Positions 36,774-46,500 of a stretch of 64,000 bases of DNA are shown here, piece after piece; within the stretch, counting starts at the first letter, position 1, and the number at the start of each line of letters is the position of its first letter. This stretch comes from Lysobacter_C viscosus (GTDB taxonomy: Bacteria; Pseudomonadota; Gammaproteobacteria; Xanthomonadales; Xanthomonadaceae). The stretch covers positions 37,315 through 101,314 of the forward strand of contig NZ_JBJMAV010000008.1 in assembly GCF_046600715.1 (NCBI RefSeq). The letters are read 5' to 3'. The notes beneath the pieces were generated by a model. The model was not told the DNA's origin. It made no database searches and saw only the letters and a program-made list of their open reading frames with translations. A program made the translations under genes and the position numbers.

Positions 36774-37262
36774 TCAGCCCAGGGCTTCGAACCGGTTGGC
36801 GTCGACGTTCTTGCGGACCCGGGCGGGGTCCCAGATGCGACCGTTCATGGCGATGTACACGCCGGCCGGGAGCGACTGCACCGCACCGACCGCGGTACCG
36901 ATGTTGAACTCCGCGTCGGAGCCGCGGAACCGGGCCGGGTTGAGCGCACCGGTCAGCACGATGGTCTTGCCCGGGATCGCCGCCAGCACCTTGGCGGTCT
37001 CGACCATGCTGTCGGTGCCATGGGTCACCAGCACGTGGCGCGTCGCTTGCGCGGCGATGGTGGCGCGCAACAGCTCGCGGTCCGCATCGTCCAGGTGCAG
37101 CGAGTCCTTGCGAAGGATCGGGATCACGTCGTAGCGGAATGCCACCCCGAGCTCGTCCAGGATGCGGCCGATCTGTGGCGCCCCGACCTGGAAATCCGAC
37201 TTGTCGTCGAAGTAGATCTTGTCGATCGTGCCGCCGGTGGTGACGATGCAGAGCTGGTCCAT
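36774..37262 (-). CDS. Short asparaginase-domain protein
   Basis: 162 residues, about half the usual asparaginase. It contains only the N-terminal catalytic domain: TTGGTIDK with Thr9/Thr12 and HGTDSM (81-86), the two threonine-containing motifs of type I/II asparaginases, plus the closing LTGALNP. The second domain that completes the dimer interface and substrate pocket is missing, and no remnant is found downstream in the other frames. Either a genuine stand-alone domain family that dimerises, or a decayed gene. The frame is intact. Confidence 0.83.
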   Translation of the reverse strand: MDQLCIVTTGGTIDKIYFDDKSDFQVGAPQIGRILDELGVAFRYDVIPILRKDSLHLDDADRELLRATIAAQATRHVLVTHGTDSMVETAKVLAAIPGKTIVLTGALNPARFRGSDAEFNIGTAVGAVQSLPAGVYIAMNGRIWDPARVRKNVDANRFEALG

Positions 37263-37328
37263 GGGGTCGGGCGGCGGGGTGCGAATGGGGCGTGGATTAT
37301 AGGCCCGTGACCCCGGCGGCGCGGTGGA

Positions 37329-37691
37329 TCAACCCCTTTTGCGGCCGAAGCGCGCGGCCAGGCCCGGCCAGCTCGCCGCGAAAACGATCACTACAGCCAA
37401 CACGGTTTCCAGCAGCGCCAACAGGCGCGCGTCGGGGCTGGACCAGGCCACCATCACGCCGTGGCTGAACCACGCAAGGGCCAGCACCGCGGCCATGAAT
37501 CCGGCGGTACGCAGTCCCACTGCCACCCCGACCGCCAGCAGCAACGGCGGCAACGCAGTGAACGCGAGCACGGAGACACGGGCGTCATGCAGCGCGAACC
37601 AGGCCAGGTACAACCCCGCCAGCGCCAGCAGCGCGACGACCAGCGCCACGCGTGCACCACGATGGGGTGAACCGGTTGCCGGGCCCGTCAT
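37329..37691 (-). CDS. DUF2069 membrane protein
   Basis: 120 residues with four transmembrane segments (about 15-32, 38-58, 63-82 and 88-107). DUF2069 proteins occur beside wrbA in xanthomonads and pseudomonads; function unknown. It overlaps the wrbA stop by 4 bases, so it is translated together with WrbA. Confidence 0.83.
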   Translation of the reverse strand: MTGPATGSPHRGARVALVVALLALAGLYLAWFALHDARVSVLAFTALPPLLLAVGVAVGLRTAGFMAAVLALAWFSHGVMVAWSSPDARLLALLETVLAVVIVFAASWPGLAARFGRKRG

Positions 37692-38287
37692 GCCAGCTGC
37701 ATCGCAAGCCGGGCCACCCGGCGGCCCAGCGCGCGCGCCAGTTCCGCCTCGTCGTCGGTGGGCTGCGGGTCGTCCTCGGCGCCGGCGACGTGGCTGGCGC
37801 CATAGGGAGTGCCGCCGCCCCGGGTGCGGTGCAACGCGGCCTCGGTGTAGGGGATGCCGACGATCACGCAGCCGTGGTGCAGCAACGGCACGTGCATGCC
37901 CAGCAGCGTGGCCTCCTGCCCGCCGTGCTGGCTCGCCGTCGAGGTGAACACGCCGGCGGGCTTGCCCACCAGCGTACCGCTGGCCCATTGCGCCCCCAGG
38001 CCATCGAGCCAGTGCTTGAGCGGTGCGGCCATGTTGCCGAACCGGGTCGGGCTGCCGAGCAGCAGGCCGGCGCACTCGTCCAGGTCGCGCGGCTCCACGT
38101 AGGGCGCCCCGTCTTCGGGCACCGGGGGAGCGGCCGACTGGGTGACGGCGGCCACCGGCGGCACGCTGCGCAGCCGCGCGGTCGCGCCGGAGACCTCGCC
38201 GACGCCGCGGGCGACCTGGCGTGCCAGCCGCGCCACCGAGCCACCGCGGCTGTAATAGAGCACCAGGACCTCGACCGTATCGGCCAT
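37688..38287 (-). CDS. wrbA: NAD(P)H:quinone oxidoreductase WrbA
   Basis: 199 residues. FMN-binding flavodoxin-fold enzyme that reduces quinones by two electrons. The phosphate loop VLYYSRGGSVARLAR (about 9-23), GSPTRFGNMAAPLK, and STASQHGGQEATLLGMH are the family's landmarks. First gene of a two-gene unit with DUF2069; diverges from yihY. Confidence 0.94.
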   Translation of the reverse strand: MADTVEVLVLYYSRGGSVARLARQVARGVGEVSGATARLRSVPPVAAVTQSAAPPVPEDGAPYVEPRDLDECAGLLLGSPTRFGNMAAPLKHWLDGLGAQWASGTLVGKPAGVFTSTASQHGGQEATLLGMHVPLLHHGCVIVGIPYTEAALHRTRGGGTPYGASHVAGAEDDPQPTDDEAELARALGRRVARLAMQLA

Positions 38288-38367
38288 GACGACCTCCGCA
38301 TTGGGCCGGCAAGGATACCGTCCGCTGACGACGGTACGCGGTGGAGCGATCGGTTAACCTCGGCGCG

Positions 38368-39636
38368 ATGACAGGCCGCTACAGCATTGAATCCCTGCGT
38401 GACCGGCTGCGCGACCGGGCACGGCTGAGCACGTTCTACCGGTTCGTCGCGCGCCGCGTGCTGGACGACAACCTGTTCCAGGCCGCCGGTGCGCTGTCGT
38501 ACACCACGGTGTTCGCGCTGGTGCCGCTGTCGATGGTGGTGTTCGGCGTGCTCGCGGCGTTCCCCGGTTTCGCCGACTGGAGCGACCGCCTCAGCGACTA
38601 CATCTTCTCCAACTTCGTGCCCACCTCGGCGCGGTCGGTGGAGGGCGTGCTCAAGCAGTTCTCCGCCAACGCGGACAAGCTGACCGCCGCCGGCGTCATC
38701 GCGCTTCTGGTCTCCCTGCTGATCACCCTCAACGGGGTGGAAACCACCTTCAACCGCATCTGGCGGGTCAAGGCCGCACGGCCCCGGCTCGGCCGCTTCC
38801 TGGTGTACTGGACGGTGCTGACGCTGGGTGCATTGATTGCCGCGGCCAGCCTGGCGGTGTCGGCACGGTTCTTCGCAATGGCCGTGTTCGAAACCCAGGT
38901 CGGCGACATGCTGGAGAGCACCGTGCTGCGGCTCACGCCGATGGTGCTGGAATGGCTGGCGTTCGCTGCGATCTACCGTGTCGTGCCGCACCGCACGGTC
39001 AAGTGGCGGCATGCCCTGGTGGGCGCGCTGCTGGCCACGGTGCTGTTCGAACTCGTCAAGTGGGCCTTGGGCATGTACCTGGGCACGTTCGGCAACTACT
39101 CGCGGATCTATGGGGGCCTGGCGTTCGTGCCGATCTTCCTGTTGTGGGTGTTCCTGAGCTGGGTGGCGGTGTTGTTGGGCGCATCGATGGCCTCGGCGAT
39201 GTCGGCCTTCCGATACCAGCCGATCAACATGCGGCTGCCGCTGGGTTACGAGATGTACGGCCTGTTGCGCCTGCTTGCGCGGTTCCGCGAGGCGCGGCGC
39301 ACGGGGCAGGGGCTGCACACCGACCGCATCCAGCAGATGGAGCCGATCCTCACCGATGCCCTGGTGCAGGACATGCTGGCCCAGCTGGAGGAAATAGACG
39401 TGGTGCGCCGGGCCGAGGACGGGCAATGGCTGCTCTCGCGCGACCTGGACGAACTGACCATGGCCGAGCTGTACGAGGCGTGCCAGCTGCGTGTGCCGGT
39501 GGCGGAGGCGCACCTGCCCTGCCGCGACGACCCGCTGGGCCGCGCGGCGATCGAGGCGCTGGACGAACTGCGCATCCCGCTGCGCGCGCTGCTCAAACGA
39601 CGCGTGGGCACCATCCACGCCAATGAAGGGGAATGA
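38368..39636 (+). CDS. yihY: YihY/UPF0761 family inner-membrane protein
   Basis: 422 residues from ATG 38368 (a GTG at 38341 would add nine residues). Six transmembrane helices occupy residues 30-285, starting with the family motif DDNLFQAAGALSYTTVFALVPLS and including GVETTFNRIWRV. A cytoplasmic C-terminus of about 130 residues is present here (longer than in the E. coli protein). The older name RNase BN is incorrect. Role unknown. It overlaps the thioredoxin-like gene by 4 bases. Confidence 0.9.
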   Translation: MTGRYSIESLRDRLRDRARLSTFYRFVARRVLDDNLFQAAGALSYTTVFALVPLSMVVFGVLAAFPGFADWSDRLSDYIFSNFVPTSARSVEGVLKQFSANADKLTAAGVIALLVSLLITLNGVETTFNRIWRVKAARPRLGRFLVYWTVLTLGALIAAASLAVSARFFAMAVFETQVGDMLESTVLRLTPMVLEWLAFAAIYRVVPHRTVKWRHALVGALLATVLFELVKWALGMYLGTFGNYSRIYGGLAFVPIFLLWVFLSWVAVLLGASMASAMSAFRYQPINMRLPLGYEMYGLLRLLARFREARRTGQGLHTDRIQQMEPILTDALVQDMLAQLEEIDVVRRAEDGQWLLSRDLDELTMAELYEACQLRVPVAEAHLPCRDDPLGRAAIEALDELRIPLRALLKRRVGTIHANEGE

Positions 39637-40274
39637 CGATGCCGCTCCGCACCCGGGCTGTTGCCCGACCTGCCTTTACCTTCCTGCTGGCGTTCGCCCT
39701 CGCCGCCTGCGACCGGGGCGGCGACGCGCCCGGCCCCACGGCAACCGACGACGCGGCGGCTAAGGCAACGGCTGAAGCGACGGAGGCCGATGCCCCCCCG
39801 GCTGGCGACACCACCCCCAGCGAACCGGTCACGCCGCGTCTGTCGTTGCCGACGCTGGGCGGCGCGACCTACGACCTCGCCGACCACCGTGGCAAGTGGG
39901 TGGTGGTCAATTTCTGGGCCACGTGGTGCGCGCCGTGCCTGAAGGAAATGCCCGAGCTGTCGGCGCTGGATGCGATGAACGAACACATCGAGGTGGTCGG
40001 CCTGGCGTATGAGGAGATCGACGAGGCCGCCATGCGGGCGTTCCTTGAAAAGCACCCCGTGGTGTACCCGATCGCGATCCTCGACGTGACCGCACCGCCC
40101 GAGGACTTCGAGACACCGCGCGGCTTGCCGATGACCTACCTGATCGCACCGGACGGCCGGGTTGCCGACCGCTTCCTCGGGCCGGTCACCGCGCACGAGC
40201 TGGAGGCCGCCATCGCCGCGGCCGGTGGACCGGCGGCCGGCCCCGGCGATGCCGCGGACCCGCCCCCGGCGTAA
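39633..40274 (+). CDS. TlpA-like thioredoxin-fold lipoprotein
   Basis: 213 residues. Lipobox LAAC with Cys26; an Ala/Thr/Pro-rich linker (27-66) tethers the domain. The redoxin domain (67-195) has the active site WCAPC (Cys99, Cys102) and the cis-Pro loop GLPMTYLI. TlpA/ResA-type proteins keep periplasmic cysteines reduced, for example in cytochrome c maturation. The ATG overlaps the yihY stop; a second ATG two codons later is equally possible. Confidence 0.88.
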   Translation: MTMPLRTRAVARPAFTFLLAFALAACDRGGDAPGPTATDDAAAKATAEATEADAPPAGDTTPSEPVTPRLSLPTLGGATYDLADHRGKWVVVNFWATWCAPCLKEMPELSALDAMNEHIEVVGLAYEEIDEAAMRAFLEKHPVVYPIAILDVTAPPEDFETPRGLPMTYLIAPDGRVADRFLGPVTAHELEAAIAAAGGPAAGPGDAADPPPA

Positions 40275-40279
40275 TCCCG

Positions 40280-40549
40280 GTGAGCGCGGCCCGCTTCATC
40301 GTCAGTGGCAAGGTCCAGGGGGTGTGGTTCCGCGCCTCCACGCGCGAGCAGGCGATCGCCCTGGGCCTGCGCGGGCACGCACGCAACCTGGCCGACGGCA
40401 CCGTGGAGGTGCTTGCGGTGGGCGAGCCCGCGGCAATAGACGCGTTGGCCGACTGGCTCGGACGCGGCCCACCGCAGGCGCGGGTCGATGGACTGCGGCG
40501 GGGCCAGGCCGATGGCGGATCCGCGCCGCCGGGTTTCCTGATCGGCTGA
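40280..40549 (+). CDS. acyP: Acylphosphatase
   Basis: 89 residues starting at GTG 40280, 5 bases after the preceding stop. Hydrolyses acyl phosphates. The active-site loop GKVQGVWFRAST holds the catalytic Arg (residue 18), and the conserved Asn36 is in RNLADG. Cytoplasmic. Last gene of the yihY operon. Confidence 0.93.
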   Translation: MSAARFIVSGKVQGVWFRASTREQAIALGLRGHARNLADGTVEVLAVGEPAAIDALADWLGRGPPQARVDGLRRGQADGGSAPPGFLIG

Positions 40550-40573
40550 CTTGCCCGGCAGGCGCGACGCCAC

Positions 40574-43500
40574 CTAGCGGGGTGCCTGCCCGGGTGGCCG
40601 CGCCACCCAGGCATCCACCGCATGCACCGCCCGGTCATCCTGCAACGGGATCGCCATGCCCGGCTGTTGTTCGCCGTCCACCGCCAGGCGTGGCGCCTCC
40701 CCGGCATCGACCTGCCGCACGTGGATCCGGTACACGGTGTCCCTGAAGCGATAGCGCAGCCGGTACTCCGGCCAGTCGTGGGGGATGCAGGGTGCCAGCC
40801 GCAGGGTGTCGCCCTCGCGTTGCAGCCCCAGCAGCGATTCGACCATGAGCCGATACATCCAGCCGGCCGAACCGGTGTACCAGGTCCAGCCGCCGCGGCC
40901 GACGTGTGGCGCCACGGCGTAGACATCAGCGGCCACGACATACGGCTCGACCTTGTAGGTGGCCGTGCTTTCCGGGTCGCTGCCGTGGTTGACCGGATTG
41001 ATCATCCGCAGCAGGTCCCATGCGCGCGCGCTGTCGCCCATGTGCGCGAAGGCCATCGTTGCCCAGATGGCGGCATGGGTGTACTGGCCGCCGTTCTCGC
41101 GCACGCCCGGCACGTAGCCGCGGATGTAGCCCGGGTCCTGCGGGGTCTTGTCGAACGGCGGGTCCAGCAGCTGGACCAGGCCCGCATCGCGACGAACCAG
41201 GTGCTGGTCGAGCGAGGCCATCGCCTGGCGCGTGCGGTCGCGATCGCCGGCGCCCGACAGCACCGACCAGCTCTGTGCGATCGAGTCGATCCGGCACTCG
41301 TCGCTCTCGGTCGACCCCAGCGGCGCGCCATTGTCGAACCACGCCCGCCGGTACCAGGCGCCATCCCAGGCATGCTTCTCCAGGTTCGCTCGAAGCGAAT
41401 CCGCCGCGGTCAGGCAGTGTTCGGCGAAGGCGCGGTCACCGCGCGATCGCGCCAACGCGCTGAATCGCGTCAGCGCGTCGAACAGGAAGAAGCCCAGCCA
41501 GACGCTCTCGCCCTGGCCGCGCTCGCCGACCCGGTTCATGCCGTCGTTCCAGTCGCCGGTGGCGATCAGCGGCAGGCCACGCTCGCCCAGGAGCTCCAGC
41601 CCGCGCCGCAGTGACCTGACGCAGTGCTGGTACAGGCTCTCGCGCAGGGTCGAGGGCAAGGGAAGGTCGTAGTACGACTCCTCGTCGGCATTGACAGGCC
41701 GGCCCTCGATGTAGGCAACGGGCTCGTCCAGCACGCCGGTGTCGCCCGTTGCAGCCACGTAGCGGCATGCCGCCAGCGGCAACCACAGGTAGTCGTCGGA
41801 GCAGCGGGTGCGCACGCCACGATCCTGCGGCGGGTGCCACCAGTGCAGCACGTCGCCCTGCGGGAACTGGTGGGCGGCGCTGAGCAGCAGGTGCGCCCGG
41901 GCTCGCTGGGGCTCGGCATGGACCATCGCCATGGTGTCCTGCAGCTGGTCGCGGAAACCGAACGCGCCGCCGGACTGGTAGTAGCCGCTGCGCGCCAGGA
42001 AGCGGCAACCGATGGTCTGGTACAGCAGCCAGCCGTTGGCCAGCACGTCCACGCTGGGTTCGGGCGTTTCCACCTGGATCGTGCCCAGGGTGCGCAGCCA
42101 GTACAGGCGGACCGCGTCCAGCGCATCGTAGGCGGCGTCCAGGCCACGCGTGCGACGGGCCAGCGCCACCGCCTCGCCCCAGTCGCTGCCCATGCCGAGC
42201 CGGAACACGGTTTCGCTCTCCTGCCCGGGATCAAGGTCGATGCCCACCTGGATCGCCGCGCACGGGTCCAGGCCCGCACCGATCCTGCCCGACAAGCGCT
42301 GGCGCAGCAGTGCCGCCGGATGTCGCAGGTTGCCGTTGCGGCCGAGGAACTCGGCGCGGTCGCCGGTGAGGCTCCGCTCGCCGCCGCCCGGGTCGATGTC
42401 GAAGAACGCGACCCGGCCTTCGAATTCGGTGTTGTAGGGATTGCGGGCGGTCAATACGCCGCTGTCCCCGTCTATCTCGGTGAGCACGTGCATCTGTGTC
42501 TTGGCGTGCAAGTCGCCCAGGATCCACTCGACGTAGCCGGTGGCGCTCAACCGGCGCGGGCGGTCGGAGCGGTTGCGCAGCTTGAGCAAGCTGAACTTGA
42601 CCGCATGTTCCACGTCCACGTACACCCACAGCTCGCTGGCGATTCCGTCCTCGACATGCTCGTACACGCTGTAGCCGAAGCCATGGCGCGTGCGGTAATG
42701 GCCGGTACCGCGGCGCGGCAACGGCATCGGTGACCAGACCTTGCCGGAGTCTTCGTCGCGCAGGTAGAAGGCTTCGCCGGCGCTGTCGCTCACCGGGTCG
42801 TTGTGCCAGGGCGTCAGCCGGAACTCGTGCGCGTTCTCGGCCCACGTGTAGCCGGGCGAGCTCTCGCTGACCACGCAGCCGAACTGCGCGTTGGCCAGGA
42901 CGTTGGACCACGGCGCAGGCGTGGTCTGGCCCTCGGCGAGGTCGATGATGTATTCGCGGCCGTCCGGCGAAAAGCCACCTAGGCCGTTGCCGAGGATGCG
43001 CCCCTCGGCCACCGGGTCGAACGGCCATGGGTCCTCGGCCGGCGGTACCGCGTCCTCCTGCGTGTCGTCTCCGCCGGCGTGCGAAAGGTCGCTGGGTACG
43101 TACGCCGGGGCATCCCCGCCGGCTCCCGCCGCCGGTCCAGACAGGGTGAGCGGCGCCCCCTCGGCGACCAGGCTCAGTTGCACCGGCGCCGGCTCCAGCA
43201 GGGGCACCGGCGGCGCGACCGGCGCGCGCCGGCCGATCTGCTCGGACAGGCTGCCGCGCGCATCGCTGATGATCACCCGTGCCACCGTCTGCACCAGCAC
43301 GCGGTCCTCGTGGGAAATCTGCTGGGTCGGGCGCACGAAGATGCCGCCGGGGCGATCGATCACGTGGGCTTCGATGCCGGCCGCGATCAGGCCCATGATC
43401 TGGTCCTGCAGCTGCTGCCGGTAACCGGCCTGGTCCTCGTTCCAGATCACCAGGTCGACCGCCAGGCCCTTGAGCCGCCAGTACGCGTGGGCCTGCACCA

Positions 43501-46500
43501 GCTGCCGCACCAGTTCGATGTTGGCGGCGTCGGCGATCTTCAGCAGGACCACCGGGTAGTCGCCCGAAATCGCCTGGCCCCAGAGCCCGGACTGGCCACG
43601 CCGGTTCTGCAGCAGCACCGCCGGATCGGCGCGCAGCGCGGGGTCGGCGTACAGCACCAGGCCGGCCATCCGCTCGTACAACTGCGCGTCGCGCTGGCTG
43701 GCGTTGATCTGGTGGCGCACCACCTGGCTGTGGGTCCACGCCAGGTCGAACACGCGGTCGGCCAGCCGCCGGTCGCGGTACTTGTCGATGAGGTCGGTGC
43801 AGGCTTCGCGAATGGCGCCGACGCCGGTGACCATGTCGACGGTCGCGGTCTGCCCGGGCAGCAGGGTGATGCGCCCGCGGATCGATACGATGGGGTCGAG
43901 CACGGATCCCTCGGAATCCGAAAGTTCCCCCGCGATGGTCAGGGCATCCGGGTTCTGCAGCGTGTTGCCGCGACCGAGGAAGCGGGCGCGATCGGTCTCG
44001 TAGGAAATGGCATCGATGTGGGCGTCGTGCACTGCCAGCAGGTGGAACATCCACGGCGGCGTTTCGTCATGGCCCCGCGGGCGCCGCGTGCAGACGATGG
44101 CCTGCTTCCCGCGGACCAGGTCGGTCTGCACGAACAGGTTGCTGAAGGCCGGATGCAGTTCATCGGAGATCGCTGGCGCCAGCACCACCTCGGCGTAGCT
44201 GGTGACCTCGATGGTGCGGGTGGCACCGGACCGGTTGGTGATGCGCAGGCGCCGCAGCTCGATGTCGTCCTCGGGCGAAACCGCGATCTCGGTGTGCGTC
44301 TCGAAGCCGTTCCGGCGGCCGCGGAACTCGGCCTTGGCATCGGAGAAGATCGCCTCGCAGCCATCGATGGCGGCCATGCAGGGCTGCTGGGTGGTCGACC
44401 AGAAGTCGCCGTTGGCGGCGTCGCGCAGGAAGCAGAAGCTGCCCCAGTGGTCACGGGTCGCGTCCTCGCGCCAACGCGTCACGGCCATGTCGCGTACACG
44501 GCTGTAGCCGCCACCGGCGCTGCTGACCATCACGTGGTAGCGGCCGTTGGAGAGGATCTGCACCGCCGGGCGCGCCAGTTCGGTGCCGCGGAAGATCCGC
44601 AGCTCGGTCTCGGCGACCTCCGACCGCGGCGAGGCGCCGGCCACTTCCGCGGCATGCGGGTGGAACGCGCCGGTGCGGGGGATGCGCTCCTGCAACAGCA
44701 GCAGGGTGGCCTGGAACTCGGGATCGGCCACGAAGCGCTGCTGCATCGGCTGGTCGCACAACAGGTACGCCAGCGACAGCAGGCCCATGCCCTGGTGGTG
44801 GACCATGAATGAACGGATCACCGCGTAGTCCTGGCCGCGCGGCAGGCGGGCGGCGGTGTAGTCGATCGCCTCGTAGAGCCCGAATCGGCCGGTGAACCCC
44901 TCGTCGGTCAGGCGCTGCAGGTTTTCGCACGCGGCTTCAGGCGCGACCATCAGCGCCATCATGCTGGCGTAGGGCGCGATGACCAGGTCCTGCGCGAGTC
45001 CCCGCTTCAGGCCCAGGCCCGGCACGCCGAAGGCGCGGTACTGGTAGTTCATGCGGGTGTCGACCAGGTTGTAGCCGGACTCGGAGATGCCCCACGGCAC
45101 GTCCCGCTGGCGGCCGTAGTCGATCTGCCGCTGCACGCTGTTGCGCGAGGTCTGGTCGAGCAGTGCGCCTTCGTAGCTGGGCATCACCAGCTGCGGCATC
45201 AGGTACTCGAACATCGAGCCGCTCCACGACAGCAGCGTCGCGTCGCCATCCACCTCGGTCAGCAATCGCCCGAGTGCGAACCAGCTCTCCTGCGGCAGGC
45301 GTCCCTGCGCAATGGTGACGAAACTGCACAGCCGGGCCTCCGACGCCAGCAGGTCGTAGAAGCCCTGGTCGCGGCGCTGTTCATCGACGTTGTAGCCGAT
45401 CGCCAGCAAGTGGCGCGCCGGGTCGTAGAGGAAGTCGTAGTCCTGCTGCGCGAACTGCCCGGCGACATGGGCCAGGCGCTCGAGTTCGGTGATCCGCTCG
45501 CGTGCGCGCGACGCGGCCGTGAACGCCGCCGAGGCCGGATCGGCATCCGTGCCCGCCGCGTCGACAAGCTGGCCGAGCGAGGGGATTCCGGCCACGTGCG
45601 TCGCCGCACCTTCGTCCTCCGGCCCGGTCAACCACGGCGAAAGCCACAGCAGGTCGTCATGCACCGCCATGCACTGCACCAGCAGCGCCCGCGCCCAGTG
45701 GGCCGCTTCGGCGGCAGCCTCGGCGCGCGGGTCGGTCCTGGGGCGTGGCGGGTCGTCCATGGCGGGCGTGTCTTCGACCACGATGTCGTACGGCGGCGAT
45801 CCACCCTCGACCACGTCGTAGGCCAGGCCCCTCAGGGTGGTCAGCAGGAGGGAGGCGTCGCGCAGCGTGGAGGGCGGCGACTCGCGCGCTGCAAGCACGG
45901 CATTGCGCAAGGCCACCAGCGCACCATCCGCGGGTGTGCCGCCGCGCGACTCCAGCAGCACGTCGAGGGTGTCGTACAGCCCCTGCCACGTGGCCGGCGC
46001 GAGTACCGGCGCATCGCGCAGGGCCAGCAGGCCCTGGCGCAGGGTCAGCAGGTGCCCGGCCAGGTTGCCGCTGTCGACCGTCGATATGTAGCGCGGCGGC
46101 AGCGGCGCCAGCGTCTCGGTGTCGTACCAGTTGTAGAAGTGACCACGATGCCGGGGCAGGGATTCGAGCGTGCGCAGCGTGCTGGCGTTGCGCTCCATCA
46201 GCGTGCCCAGCGGCACGTAGCCGAAGTCGTACGCCGACAGGTCCGCCAGCAGCGAAAGCCCGATGTTGGTCGGCGAGGTGCGCCGGGCGACCACCAGCGA
46301 CGGGTGCTCCTGCACGTTGTCGGGTGGCAGCCAATGGTCCTCGTCGGTGACGTGGCTTTCGAAGAACCCCCAGGTGCGGCGCGACAGCCGCCGCAGGAAC
46401 TGCAGCTGGTCCGACGACAGGCGGGGGTCCCGGCGGACGCGCGGGCGGCCCAGCCACCACATCAGCACGGGCGATGACAGCCACGCTGCCAGTACCGGCA

